Of a stretch of DNA of 64,000 bases, positions 21,529 to 34,417 are shown one piece after another. Every line of letters begins with the position of its first letter. The stretch's first letter is position 1. Source of the DNA: Tetradesmus obliquus (taxonomy: Eukaryota; Chlorophyta; Chlorophyceae; Sphaeropleales; Scenedesmaceae). The position numbers and the translations under genes were made by a program. The stretch is taken from positions 496,001-560,000 of the forward strand of contig CP126206.1 in the NCBI GenBank assembly GCA_030272155.1. Reading direction: 5' to 3'. Under the pieces are notes generated by a model. It ran no database searches. It worked only from the letters and a program-made list of their open reading frames with translations, and was not told where the DNA came from.

Positions 21529-24500
21529 ATGGACCAGCAGCAGGTGAGGTGCTTGTTATTGCTGATCTGCAAGTTATAGAGTCACTCTACAAGTTGCAAG
21601 TTGCCACGGCTGCAGATTGCGCTCCTGGCAAGGCCAAGCTGACCAGTGCATGATGGACAAATGCATCTGGTGATATGGCATTTTGTGTTCAACCTTCAGC
21701 AGGATGCTGGAATTTGTGGCAGGGGCTCTGGCGCTGCTGCACCATCAGCTGCTGCAGGGTCTTTGGAGCAGCCAAGGGACCCTGATGACACTGTGCTGTC
21801 AGCAGCACGCACTGCTGCAGCAGCCGTTGCTGCAGGCAGAGACTCACAGCAGCACCAGCAAGAAGGGCAACCTGCTGCTGCAGTAGAGCAGCAGCAGCAG
21901 CAGCAGGCGTCATGGCTTGCTGAATGGCAGGAGCAGGCGCCAGGCAGCAGCGGCAGCGGCAGCAGCTTAGGCCAGTTGCTGGGGCAGGCTGGCGCCGGCT
22001 ACCCAGTGTCAGACACTGCCACTATGGACATCACTGGCACAGAGCAGATGCTGGCAAGCGGCAGCTGGCACACAGAGCCGCGCCTGACTGGCAGCAGGGC
22101 ACACAGCCCTCTAGATAAGCTGGGCAGGGCTGGCCTAGCTGCCGCACCTCAGCAGCCGGCCCCACGACAGCTCTCGATGCCAACTCCAGGGGTAAGTGAC
22201 AGCCGTGCACGAGCATGTATGCGAGCAAGACAGTGTCAATGGTGTTTGTAATGTCTGCAACTGCCTGTGCACCTTGGCCATCTTGGTATACTACACCCTA
22301 ACTGCCAAACCTTTGCCCTGCAGGCGCGCCTGGCAGCAGCAGCTGACCCTGCTGGTTACCGCCAAGCAGCTGGCCTGCAGCCGGGCGCCATGAGCTTGCC
22401 TGCTTCGCCCACTATGCTGCAGTACCAGCTGCAGCTCAGCAGCCACAGGTCAGCCAGTGCCAGCCACAGCATCAGCCCTAGTAGCGGCAGCTGGCCTGAC
22501 ATAGACATGGAGCAGCCGCTTGCTCCGCAGCTGACAGGTACAGTGCCAGCAGCAGCTACGCCTGGTGACAATGGAGACAACGGGGATGCGTTGCTGTGGC
22601 CAAGCTTGCAGATGCTGGCTCCACCCAGCAGCTCTCCCCAGCTGCTGCATCAGCCAGGCGTCCCACTTGGGTTGCAGCTGCGGCTGTCTGGCGCGGTACA
22701 GCAGCAGCTTGCAGCAGCTGCGGCGGCAGCAGCAGCAGGGGCATATGGCCAGCAGCAGCAGGTCAACATCTCCATACTACAACAGCCAAAGCAGGAGCCG
22801 GGAGTATCGATTATGGTGCCTCAACTTCAACAGCAGCAGCAGCAGCAGCGATTGCAGGACCAGGTGCTGATGCCACCACCACTTCCGCTACAGCCTGGCA
22901 ATGCAACTCCACGCAGCAGCATGCTGAGCTGTGTGCCACGGCCACCACCCCTGATCATCCCGAGCTCTCAGCCGCAAGCGGTGCAGCCCCTGCAGCAGCC
23001 TATGTCAGCTCCCACGCCTAGCTCAGCGCAGCCAAGGTCAGGCACATCAGTAACACCTGCCATGCTTGGCATGGAATTAGCAGACTCTTATGTAGCTGCT
23101 CCGGACACGGCAGCAGCGGCACTGCCAGCTGCAGCTGCAGCTGCTGCAGCAGAGGAGGGCGCTGCTGGCAGCCGGCCACGCAGGCAGCGCCGCCGCGCGT
23201 CAGTGCCTTCGTCGCCTGCTGGCGCTGCTGCAGCTGCCTCACCGCCGGCACCTAGTGGTGCAGCAGCGCTGCTGGCAGCTGGCCGGCAGCACATCAAGGT
23301 GGTGTGTGGCAGCCTGAATGGCTGGTTGGACCTTCAGGACGGGCTCGTGCTGATTGCAGCAGGCCAGGTGCGCACGGCAGGCCTTACTCAAGCAGTTTGC
23401 ATAGCACCATTGCAGCCACAGTTCACGCTCGCCCTGAACGCTGTTGCAACTGCGGGCTTGGTCTTGCCAACCAACCCTTACTATGCAGTAATGATGCCCT
23501 GTTATGAGCATGCTGCAACAATGAACCTTGCTTAAACTTAGGAGGTGTATCTGTGGTTCAACCGGCTGTGTTGTTGCGCTGCCGCCCTGCTGCGCAGGGC
23601 CTTGAGGATGGAATGAAGGTGAACCCATCAGCCTTTGAGGCCCTAGCGGGCAAGGGCGCCACACGCAAGTGGCGCCAGTCCCTCAGCGTGCTGCCGGACG
23701 GCCCCAAAGATGTGTGGGTGCCGCAGCCCATGCCACTCGGAGAGTTCATGAAGCAGCACCAGCTGGAGAAGAGCAGCGTGCCCCTGCAAGCGCAGGGCAG
23801 GAGCAGCAGCGTTGGAGCAGCAGCAGCAGAAGAAGGGCCGCTGCTGAGCCCAGGGGCTGCGCGGTGCCAGCAGCAGCGCTCACTGGTGTCGCCAGGTGTG
23901 CGTCGGCGGCGCTCTTTGCATGGCAGCCAGGGGTCATCATCCCAGGAGCAGGAGTGGGATGCTGAGGAGGCAGGCGGCCACGACCAGCCACTCACGCACG
24001 CCAAGCGCTCCAAAGGCAGCAAGGCGCAGCAGCAGTACTGGCAGGACCCCAGCGACCCTGCCTACCAAGCTGCCATGGCAGCAATGCTCCCAAACCAGGC
24101 ACAGCAGCATGCACGGCTGCGGCAGCAGCAGCAGCTTCCAGCCATGAAAAGAGCTTACTCAGCAGACCAAGCACTTGTGGCACAGCCAGAACTGCAGGCT
24201 GTGATAGCTGGCGTGCAGTCTGCAGCTGCTGCCAGCTCACTGGCAGCAGGTGCCAGGTTGGAGCATCAGCAGGCAACACAGCAGAAGCGGCAGCAGCAGC
24301 AGCAGCAGCAGCAAACACAACAGCGGCAGGAAACACAGCAGCAGCAGCAGCAGCAGGCGCTGTGGGTAATGCCTGACGTTGCAGTGCTGCGTCTTCCTGG
24401 CGTGCACTGGCGTGCGCAGAGCCCGCAGCTTGACAGCACCAGCATTGGCAGACCAGAGCAAGCTGCCCTCAGCCAATCCAGCGGGGGCACGCCAGCAGGG

Positions 24501-26407
24501 CCTCAGCTGCAGCAGCCTGTGGTGCTTGGCTTAGCACCGGACTCGCAACAGCAGCTGCGGCAGCAGCAGCAGCAACTTCCTCACATGGAGTTGCAGGAGC
24601 AGGACGCCATCCTGGGTACACGCCCTCCTGTTGAGCCTGCTGCTGCTGCTGCTGCTGCTGCGGTGGCTGACGCACCAGGCAAGCCGCTGCTTTCGCCGGC
24701 TGGGCGGCCGATCAGGCAGCTTGCGATGAGCAGGCAGCGTGCGGCGGCTGCTGCAGCAGCTGCAGCTGCAGCACGGTATGAGCGTGGCAGCTATGCAGCT
24801 GGGTACATGGGCGGCATTCGGCATCTGCAAGTGTGGTGCGACCAGCTGCCGGGGATGCTGGACCTGCAAAGGATGCAGGTGGTGCCACAGCAGGGAGAGG
24901 TGCGTGCACAATCACTGCCACCCATGCAGTGTCTCCCTGCTGTCAGCAGCAGGAGGTGCAGATGTGGGCATGCGCGTTTTGCTGGCTCAGCTGATGCTGT
25001 CATGCTGTGTGCAATGTGCATCACTGTCACTGCATGACGGATCCTAGCCACGTCAAGTGATTGAAGTTGCAGCAACCAAGCAGTGTAGGTATGCTGTCAG
25101 GACATATGCAGAAAAACATGCGGCTGTGTCTCTGCTTTGGTATGCCCGACGCACAAGCAACATCCAGCTGCCTGCAGCGCCTGTCAACTGCTGCCATGCT
25201 GTTCTACTGCCCACTTGCCGCACCGCTGCAGTCTGAGGGCCACCCCATGTCCCTGTCAGCATTTGAGCAGCTTGGAGGCCGCGGCACTGCTCGCAAATGG
25301 CGCAGGTCCCTGACCACGCTCGATGGCAGTGAGGTGATCACACTAGGCGAGTGGATGGAGCGCTACCAGGTCGTGCCAGGCACAGAGGGCAAGCACGTGA
25401 GCCCTAAACCCAGCCCCAAGCCGCGCGCATCAACCCCTCCAGCGAGCATCTCGCCAGCAGCAGCAGCGGCAGCGGCTGCAGCAGTTGTCGGCATGTCCTC
25501 ATCGGCGCATCAAGCAGACAGCAAGGACCAGCACGGCAGGCGCAAGCAGCATGCCCAGGCAGGCATGCTGCACCCAGCTGTGGCAGGCCAGCTGCCAGCA
25601 GCTTCTCTGCAGCTGCAGCCACGGTCTACACAGAAGCAGCGGCAGCCCAGCTCAGAACACTCGAGGCATGTGCACCAAGCCGGCGCAACAGCAGCAGCAG
25701 GGCTGCCGCCCATGCCAGCTTTTGCAGCGCCGCAGGCCCCTCCTGCGATCAAGCAGGAGGTAGACAGCTCACCCAGCAGCCACCGTGCACTGATGGCAGC
25801 GGCAGGTACAGCAGATGTGAGGCGCAGGTCCAGGGACACGAGCAGCGGGCAGCAGCTGCAAGGCTCGGACCCGCAGCAACTCCCAGTGCCTGGCTTCGGT
25901 GCCCTGCAACCTGCGTCAGCCGCAGCTGGCGCTGCAACTGCCGCCCACATGAGCCCATCTGTTGCTGCTGGCGCTGCAGCAGGCGAGCCGCTGAACGCAG
26001 AGCTGCTGCTGATGCTGAATGAGTATGCCACTGAATACAGCCACCCAGAGCTGCACCTGCACCCGGCACAGGTAGAGCAGGACCTAGAAGATCTTACAGC
26101 GGGCACAGCAGGAGCGCTGTCTCCGCGCCTTGCTAGCATGGACTGGCAACAGCAGCAGCAACAGCAGCAACAGCGGGGCCAGCAGCAACTCAGTGCAGCA
26201 GTGCCTGCTGCTGTGCACGCAGCAGCGCTTCCTGGCTCTCTTTTTGGCAGAGCTGCCGAGCCGGCAGCTGAGGCTCCATCGTACAGCGCTGCACTGCCAT
26301 ATGCGGCGGCTCCTGCAGAGCTGGCTGAACCTGCTGCAGGAGCCCGCCGAGCAGCGCTACATCCTGCTTCCATGGTTGCCAGGAATCAACCATCATCACA
26401 GGGGTGA
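21529..26407 (+). CDS. Gln/Ala-rich nuclear protein with two SAND (VARL-like) domains, 5 exons
   Basis: Probable DNA-binding transcription regulator. Exons 21529-21543, 21700-22191, 22324-23367, 23598-24878 and 25232-26407 join in phase 0 throughout to about 1335 residues. Domain 1 (about 490-570) starts IKVVCGSLNGWLDL and, after an intron, continues NPSAFEALAGKGATRKW. Domain 2 (about 925-990) starts LQVWCDQLPGMLDL and continues SLSAFEQLGGRGTARKW. These match the SAND pattern of CG..G.L, then (T/S)PSEFE..AG....KW+.S; volvocine RegA/RLS proteins carry such a domain (VARL). An intron splits both domains at the same place, showing internal duplication. The rest is poly-Gln and poly-Ala with a basic RRQRRR patch. 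The 5-codon first exon is the least certain part. Confidence 0.75.
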
Positions 26408-26483
26408 AGCCTCTACGCAGGTGAGGCCAGCAGCTTTGAGTGCATGACAGTCAGCGCTAGATGGTGGTGCTGCCCACACACCT

Positions 26484-26533
26484 CAGCACTTGCAAGTCTG
26501 GTGTGCTGCTTGATGGCCAGCGCTTGTGACTGC
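26484..26533 (+). pseudogene. Remnant of a third SAND N-terminal half-domain
   Basis: Just after the SAND gene stop, the bases encode HLQVWC (26487-26504) in one frame and SGVLLDGQRL (26496-26525) in another. Together they resemble the domain 2 start (HLQVWC...PGMLDLQRM) with bases lost between. If a donor at 26404 (GGGGTGAAG) is spliced to the CTCAG at 26486, the protein would end in ...KSGVLLDGQRL, making this an alternative last exon. Confidence 0.4.
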
Positions 26534-28463
26534 TGAGGGAGCAGGTTTCCGTGCTGAACTTGCTTGCGGCAACTCTCTGATGCGTGTGCCGTTTGCTGCC
26601 GTGTGTACTGTCCTGCTGCTGCGCCCCAGCTGTTGCGAGTCCACTGTGCACAGCACGTGGAGGTGCTGATGAAGCCGCAGCTGCGTCACAAACTCATCAG
26701 ATTTTATTGTTGCTGGGTAGGCCTCAGGTCAACACGGAGCTGTGGAGAACCAGGCAGCTGGTAGTCAGGTAGTGCAGACGTGTAGCAAGGAAGTGATGTA
26801 TGACACTCCTGTGACGCGCATGCAGCTGGGATTGCACCAGCTCAGGTGCTGTGATAGCAGCTGTGGCATAGGTTAGTACAGGATGATATAGCTGCAGTAC
26901 AGGATGTTGATTCATGTGTAAGCGCTAGGACAGCCAGCTTCAAGTTGTGGTGCAGCTGCTGTATCATACAACATTATGTTGTTTTGTTGATTGCAAATTG
27001 CAAGATCGCAGGCCTCCCACAGGGGCTGCTATCTTGCAACTCGCAGATCCTGTGTGGGCTGCTGGTACATCTCTGCATCCCAATGCCAGCATGCGTGCAT
27101 GACAATGCCAGTGGAGCTTACTCTGGCACATGCATATGCAGGCGGCTGATATATGTGGCCATGCATGGCCTATGCAGGCGGCTGATGTAAATTGACGAAT
27201 GTTAGACACCTTGTTGCTTTGAAAGCCAGGATCCCGAAGGACGCTGGTGATGTATGTGATCACTTTGTGAAAGACGGCATGTTCTATAACTTGCTGATTA
27301 ATCATCTCGCGCCTGAGGCACGAGAGGCAATGTGTACACCTACAACGTGAGCTGAGTAGGTTCCCTATTGGCTGCCTTAGAAGATGTGGCATTCCATGCC
27401 GCACAATAATTATTAGCCTTATAATTATAAGGGCCCTTACAAGGGCAGGACCGCTTGGCTGGTTGCGGCAACCATATCCCAGTGCGAGGGCGGCAAGGGA
27501 GCTAACAATGTCCATTGTCATGGCCGCCACAATGTGCAACTCCTGTTCAACTGTAGAGGCTGATGGCTAGTAGACGTGTAGCCTACTAGGCACACAGCAT
27601 AGTATTGCGTTTTGTTTCTGACGATGTTTGGGGTGGATCTGGTGTTTGCAGGTTGGCTGCTCGGCTGATTGCTGACTACCTTGTTCTTGCCTGGAATCAC
27701 AGGAATGTCTGCAAGCGGGATAATGAAATAGTGCTCCCTCCCCTTCCCCCTTCGCCTGTTCATTCAGCCGCTCCTGTGGGGCGCGGGGCCGATGGCGACG
27801 TTGCTATGGCTTAAATGGTAACATGATGATGATGATGACAGCATAGTATATGCTCCAGGACTCCCGGGCCCAGCAGTGATCCTTGCAAGGTACTAGTCTG
27901 GGCTGCAGAGCAGCTGCGGTTGTAGCCACGGCAATCCTTAGCAGGGTGTAGACATCTGTTCTGGCCGGCACAGCATGTGCCCTGTTCACATCCTCTTTCA
28001 CAACAACCAGATCTGATCTGCTGGATTCAGCAGACACTGGAACGGTCATCAGTGTCACCCGCACTGATGACTTTAACCCACAATGCTCAAACAACCAGAA
28101 AAAAGGTCAAGGTAAGTTGAGGCTGGCTGCTCGCACAAAAGCAGCGGGCAAGCAGGGCGCAGCACAGCCCTAACACCTCTCTCCTTAGCATGCGCAGGGC
28201 GAGCCATCCCGACATAAACAATGTTTGGTAATCTCCAACTATGCTCTTACAGACAGTCATAAAATCTTTGCCCGTCTTCCAGCCTTTAGTTATCGTCTCG
28301 GTTGTTCTCTGTGGTAGTGCCCAACCACTCTCATTGGCGTAAACAAAAACTTTTGACTACTAGATAGCTTTGATCGGCAGGCGTGCCTGGTCAGAGATCT
28401 GGCGGAACGAGCTTTCACCCCTGCCCTGCTCACTCCAGCTCACGACCTCGAAGGATCAGCTGT
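26534..28463. other. Intergenic with a LINE-like 3' fragment
   Basis: No host gene recognised. A TGTAA at about 27185 could end the SAND-gene transcript. A TTATAATTATAA palindrome lies at about 27418-27430. The LINE-like fragment near 27605-27840 is listed separately. Confidence 0.45.
27605..27838 (+). mobile_element. LINE-like 3' end fragment with (ATG)n tail
   Basis: A 69-codon open frame ends GDVAMA then TAA (27812), followed immediately by ATGGTAACATGATGATGATG. Other copies in the window end GVDAMA-stop and the same tail. A C-terminal coding end joined to a simple-repeat tail is typical of 5'-truncated non-LTR retrotransposons. No reverse-transcriptase motif is present in this short piece, so the class is inferred. 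Confidence 0.45.
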
Positions 28464-31400
28464 ATGCATAGTGTCCTGACTGTATTAGGCGCAGAGGTGA
28501 GGTTGGTGTGCTGCTACAGCACGGGCACTGGCGGGGCAAGGCAGCAGCAGCGTGCTGGTGTTGAGGTGTCTGCCGCGTGCTGTCTGGCTCGCTTGTCGAG
28601 CTCCGTCACTGCTATCATGACTACTGCAGCTCTCTTCTCACGATGTGGGCTCGTGTTTGCTTACGCTCGTGTGCCAGGTTGGAAAACACCTCGGCGATGT
28701 CCAGAACGCTCTTCCATTGCGCTCTGTCTGCAAGGAGTGGCGCGATACGGCCACATTAAGTTCCACGGAGGCAGACATTGACCTATCTCCTGGCATTTTT
28801 GAAGATGTGGCGTCTGGTCACGCGAAGAAGCAGCTGTTCTACAGGCGCTGTCCTCGCCTGCGTAAGCTCACCTACCACGTGTCACCAGCTGTCTCCTTGG
28901 CCAAGGTAGGCCTGAGTTGAGCCAAGGGATGCGTCTGCGATGGCTGGGTGAACATGCAAAGGCAAGGCTGAGCAGGCACTGCTGACTGATGTGGCACAGC
29001 TGGTGACAGCAATGCAGCAGAAGCAGGTACATGCATTCCAGATCAGCATGTCTGACTTTCTGCACACAGGTCCCGGCAGCTATCGTAGTATGCTACAGGG
29101 AGATGGCTCTTAGTTAAGTAAATTCAGTGGCGTGATGCAGCTGCTTTGGTGTGGTCCGATCCTGCAAGTTCACAAGCAGCAGCAGAGGCAGCAGCTGCCA
29201 GTACAAGGGTGAAGCCCAGCCAGCAGGCGACGACAATTGAGCGTGTGTGGTGGACTGCAGATCATACTTGATCAGTATGTGACTCTTGGTGTCTTGCCAA
29301 CCATGCCTATCGCCCGCTGCTGCTGGTGCTGCTCCTTGCTGCTGCTGACTGCACTCGCAGTTTGAGGCTGCGCTGCGTGAAGCCTCGCGGCGCCTGACGA
29401 GCCTCGAGGAGCTGGTGCTATGCTTCAACAACCCGGCTCAGCAGTTCGAAACCAGGCAGCTGGCAGTGCTGGCCAACTTGCCCACGCTCAAGGCACTCAC
29501 ATTACAGGTTTGTGGCTGTGGCCAATGTGTTACTGACGGCAGTTTTTTTGTTTGGCAGTGTTGACAGGTGCATGACACAATGGTTACATTGGCAAGCCGC
29601 TCTGGTGCGCACACATGTGTGCCTTGTTGCATGCTCTGTTCATGGTCATGTTCATGGTGATGTTCATGGAGAGCTGTGCTTCTTGGTGCCCTTTTGTTCT
29701 CCTGCAACTTGAGTGTACCGGCAATCCTTTTGCTTGCACGTGCCACCCTTAGCATGTAATACCGCAAACCGCCTTCATGGTCGCTTGTCCCTCCTTTGTT
29801 TGTCCTGCCACACTGCACAATGCAATGTCTTACTGCAAGTCAAAATACTGCTCATCTGCAACTGCTAACCTTCTCAAGCCTCCTGCAACTCTTCATTCTG
29901 TTGTCCTGCAAGCCCTCGTCGCGTAGTCCTGCAACCCTGCTCGTGGGCACCTGCAGCCCTCATCTATCCCTGTAAGCGCTCACTCATCCTGCAAACCTTT
30001 CCTGCAAACATCATCGTGTCCTTTTGCAGGCCAACTTTCACCCCGAGACCTGCAACTTTGGCGTGCTGGGCAGCCTCAGCAGCCTCAGCTCTCTTACCGT
30101 GCTGCCCAGCGAGGCCTCCACAGGGCTCACTGACAGCCACGTGGCATCGCTGGGCCTGCTGCATGGCCTGGCCAGCCTGGAGTTCCCGGGGCATGCACGC
30201 GCGTTTACAGGTGGGAGTGAAGCCTCTGCCTTGATGTGTCCTTGCATGCCACGTCGCAGGCTTGTGTATTTGCCAGCAGTCGTCAACATGCTTGCAAGCT
30301 CTGAGAGTGTGAGTGTTTGTGGATGGGACGTGCTGCGCTTCTTTACACAGCAGTTGCCCCTTGGGTCTCTAGAGATGACTTGCAGTGTCTTGCAGCGTCC
30401 TTGCACCACCAGCGTCCTTGTAAAACTGGTTGCTGCGGGCTTCTCGTCGCTTACACAGTGCAACCGCGGCTGTTGTGCGCTGCAGGCAGCACGCTGGGCG
30501 CGCTGGCTGCCCTGCCTAGGCTCTCCAAGCTGCTCATCACCTCTAACAAGCCCCACAGCGTCGACTACACGCTGGAGCTGCCCGCGCTGGCAGGGCTGCG
30601 GGCCCTCACCCGCCGCAGCAGCAGCGCAGCCACGCCGCTGCGCCTGGAGCTTGGGGTGCCCGACGCAGCGTTTGGTGCGGCGCTGCTGCGCGCCGTCGCA
30701 GGCCCCGGGCTCGGCAGCGTGTGCATTGCTGTGCGCGAGGCGGCAGACAGCGCGGCTATAGCTGGGCTGGCGCTGGCACCAGGCGGCAAAGAGAAGCTGG
30801 CTGGGCTCGACCTGGAGTTCAGGGCAGCACCCACGCCAGAGGATGTGGCAGTGCTGGCCGGCTGTGGTCGTCTGACGCGCCTGCACCTGTCCTGCAAGTG
30901 CCCGCGCGCCCCAGCAGCCAGGGTTGAGCTGGCGCCCTGGCTCGCACTGCGCCAGCTGCAGCACCTGCACCTGCACATAAACCCTGCCTGGCGTGCGCCG
31001 CTGCAGCCGGCAACTGTGGCTGCCATGGCGGAGGCGTGGCCCACGCTGTCGCACCTGCACCTGCGCCTGTCCCCCGGCGACAACGCCACGCACGCGCTCA
31101 ACCAGCTTGGGTCGCTCACGTGCCTGAAGAGCCTCAGCCTGACCTGGCTGGGGCAGGCTGCGCCGGCAGCAGCAGCAGGCGCAGGCGGGCTGACGCGGCG
31201 CCGCAGCGGCAGCCTGGAGGTGCCAGTGCTGGCGGTGCAGCACCTGCCACGCAGCCTGGAGGAGCTCAGCCTCACCAGCATCAGCACGGTGCGCCTGGCA
31301 GTGCCCTCCGCAGCGCAGCGCAGCACGCCAGCGCTGCCGCAGCTGCGCAGCCTCGTGCTGGACGGCTGCTTTGGGCTGACGGACTCGCTGCTGCAGGCGC

Positions 31401-31810
31401 TCGTGGCAGCAGCGCCGCGCCTGGCTGCGCTGACGCTGGTGCTGACCGGCCGCCAGGGCCTGAGCAGCGCCGGGCTGGCTGCAGTGGCCGCAGCGCTGCC
31501 GGGCTTGGCATCGCTGCTGCTGTCGGATTACCGCGAGGCGCCGCTGTGCCTGTCGCAGGCGAGCCTGGCAGGCCTGTCGGGCGTGGTGGGCCTGGCACAG
31601 CTGCGGCACCTTAAGCTCAGCACGCCAGATGTGGTGCATGCAGAGCTGCTGCCCAGCGTGTTTGCGGGCTTCAGCAAGCTGCGGCGGCTGGACCTGGTGG
31701 GCTGCCAGGACCAGGCTGCAGCTGCGCTGGGGTTGGTGCTGCCGCTGTGCTGCATCAAGCACAGCCCGGAGTGGGCAGCCGACTTGGTGGCAGCTGAGGC
31801 GGCAGCATAA
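28464..31810 (+). CDS. F-box / leucine-rich-repeat protein, 5 exons
   Basis: Likely substrate receptor of an SCF-type ubiquitin ligase. Exons 28464-28496, 28630-28905, 29361-29507, 30030-30210 and 30486-31810 join to about 653 residues; exon 4 to 5 joins in phase 1 and the others in phase 0. The N-terminus contains an F-box-like helix set ending PLRSVCKEWRDTA (about residues 40-52). The remainder is a series of Leu-rich repeats of about 25 residues (for example LRSLVLDGCFGLTDSLLQAL) up to the C-terminus. A TGTAA lies about 57 bases after the stop (31867-31871). The last exon is GC-rich and strongly third-position biased, unlike flanking DNA. The target protein is unknown, and the short first exon rests on splice consensus and frame only. 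Confidence 0.8.
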
Positions 31811-31866
31811 GCAGCTACTGCGGTGTGCCTGAATGCCAGCATGTGCACGGCCGGCAGCGAGCAGGC

Positions 31867-31871
31867 TGTAA
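31867..31871 (+). terminator. TGTAA polyadenylation-type signal of the F-box/LRR gene
   Basis: TGTAA, the usual chlorophyte polyadenylation motif, occurs 57 bases after the TAA stop at 31808. Confidence 0.5.
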
Positions 31872-33884
31872 TTGCTGGCCGCTGCCTGGCAACAAGAAGC
31901 TCTTTGTGTTAGTATACGTTTGCTTTCCTGGGGTTGTGTGCCTGTGTCTGTGAAATAGCTGGTGGGCTTGTTTGCAATGAATCCATGGCTTGTGCTGCGC
32001 ACCTTGGTAGCAGGTTGCAGCTACGGGAGCTTGCCATGAGTGTGTTATGTGCTGAAGCACATGATGCGGTGTTGAGAATCGCCGGCTTTTGCATGCTGGT
32101 CGATGAGTGGGTGCGGATCAGACTATTTTGTGTGTGCTGCTTGTGTGTTTGCGTTGGTTGAGCCTGTTAACAGCCGCGCCGGTTGACCATGTCCCGCCAC
32201 GCTGGTGCGGGGCTGTTTTGGCCAATGTGGTTGTGCACGGTTTTCTTCTGTGTTGTGTGTATGGCGCATGCTTTGTCACATCATGCGTGCAGCTGCTCCA
32301 CTGTTATGCTGCCACTGATGCGGGCATGTGCAGCTCGCTGTGTGCAAGGTTACGGTGTGACGACGCCAGTTTTGGTCATGCCCATGCTGGGGCGGTCCAC
32401 AAGTCTCCCACTGCCGGTGTGTATGACTGCCGGGCTGACTGACCAACCCGCCAGCTTAGCAGCTGGTGCCGCTGCGTTGCTCAGCACCCGGCAGGACCTG
32501 CCACACCATATTATGCGCACTGACATTGCCTGTGTCGGGTTGTATCATGTTCCGCTACGCGTGTCGGTTTTTGAACCTTTTCACCTGCGCCTGCAGCAGG
32601 TCTTTTCCAATGTGCGCGCTGTTTGTACCAACATTGCCTGTTGTTTTTATGTTCATGTTGCTTCGCACAGTGCTTGGCAGCAATTTTGACCACCACATGT
32701 ACCGCCCTGTACACTTGTATGGTTGGTGTATGCTGCAAGCGCGCTGCTGCCTCTGCGGGTCATGCAGCCACCCTCGTTTTTGCTGCGCTTGTACTGCTAG
32801 GTGCTTGTACTGGGTGCGGCTGGTGCAATGCTTGCGGAAGGTTGTGGTGGGTGGGTGTGGTGGGCGCAGAAAGGGTGTGCGCCGCGCTGTGACGCCGCGC
32901 ATGTGTTCATGTTGGCCTGCAGGACTGTAGTCAGGCTGGTGTGGGTGTTGTAGCATAAAGTTTCGGTCACACATGTATAACATGCACACATTGCCTGCAT
33001 GCAGTAGTCTGCAAGAGCTGCTCGAGATGGCGCAACCAGCAGCGACCAGCACTGGCTGCGGTTGTTGGGTTTCTTCTGGGCGCTGCTGTCTCAACAAGGA
33101 GTGGGTCATCGCTCTGCTATTGTACGCTGTGTACTTCAGGCCTCCGGCCACAAAATTTTGCGTTGGGTCATGGATGCACAGTTGCATGCATGGGTGCTGG
33201 TTACGAAAGGGTCAGGATGGCTGGCAAAGGGAGGGTCAGGATCAAATCTTATCCTGTGTGAGCCTTGCGGCAAACAGTGTTTCAGGTGCCGGGAAGTGTT
33301 CATTATCATGTTATGCAGCAGCACTGGTTGGTTTGTGCGCTGTGATGGGCGCTGCGGCAAAGTATCCTGTGTTGGTGTGGCGGTGGCACCGCCTGTCCTG
33401 GCCATTATGATGGTGGGTACGGGGCGAGTGTTGCTCCGCTGGCTGCGATAGGGCGCGCACTGCGCTGGCAGCACTGCATGCATCTGCAGAGGAGTCGCCA
33501 CCGCCCACCACCCTGTTGTGCTCGGCTGGCGGGCGGGGTTTTGATGCGGTGGGCATCTCTTATGGGCGCGAGTGCCTTGACGGGTGAGCGCGGGGCCGAC
33601 GGGGAGTGATGGCCTGCACAGCTGGGTTTGATCATCCAGCATCGCGTACTCTTGACGCTGATGATGGCATGCAGACTCTGCACATGTAGGCTACGCAGCA
33701 CGGCCCAGGCTGGGCTGTGGCCATTCATGGCAAGATGTCGCCATGCACGGCAGCAGACGGGCACGTGTTACGCTGAGACAGCCGAGGCTGCCTGCCACTG
33801 CTGTGGCCAGCTTGCAGTGCTGGCAACCGTGGTGCACGGCGCTTGTGTGACATGGTGTTGCTCAGAGTACTCTAGTGAATTCAC

Positions 33885-34159
33885 TGGTAGCGTCATCATG
33901 TTACTCATCAAGCCATAGCATCAACGCCATCTGGTAGCGTGACTGTGTATGTCTTACTGAAATGGCGAGAGGCGCAGAATTCTCTGAAATGGTGTAACAC
34001 GTAAAACCACGTGACAAAACGGCAGCTTGACTTCAAGGTTGATGCTGCTGCTTGTTTTTTTGGTCTGGGTGCTGGGCTCCTCCTGTATAGGGGTGCACCT
34101 GAATTCTGCGTGTCTTGCTGGTGACGATAGTGCCGTAGGCCTCCGGCATTTAGGTTCAT
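33885..34159 (-). mobile_element. LINE-like 3' end fragment, minus strand
   Basis: On the minus strand an 83-codon frame ends DGVDAMA-stop at 33908, followed by TGAGTAACATGATGA. This is the same C-terminus and tail as at 27812. The upstream coding part is not obviously similar to that copy, so only the end of the family is shared or the copies are diverged. Confidence 0.4.
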
Positions 34160-34417
34160 TTTATTTGCTGTGTATGGCCAGACAGTAGGGTTTTGCTACC
34201 CCTGGTAACAACAACAAAAAAAGGCCTTGATGATGATGCCCAGCCTTTTAGATCTGTCAAACTTGGAGCCTTAAGGCGGCTTGAAGTTTTGACAGAGAGT
34301 TTGGTGTCACACACAGTGTGCCAAATCCAGTGGATGGCTGATGTAGTGGTTGCCCAATGAGCCTGTCATTGGCTCGCAACTTGTTTGAAACGGGCTGTGT
34401 TCTGTGGCGTTGATGCT

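Noticed and set aside
30038..32002. 654-codon minus-strand open frame over the F-box/LRR gene
   Set aside because: It is antisense to a GC-rich exon with clear LRR coding; composition (His/Arg/Gln) is typical of a shadow frame and no domain is visible.
32107..33451. Several overlapping 100-210 codon frames on both strands
   Set aside because: Cys/His/Thr-rich translations with no domain or periodic codon bias; probably non-coding TG-rich DNA.
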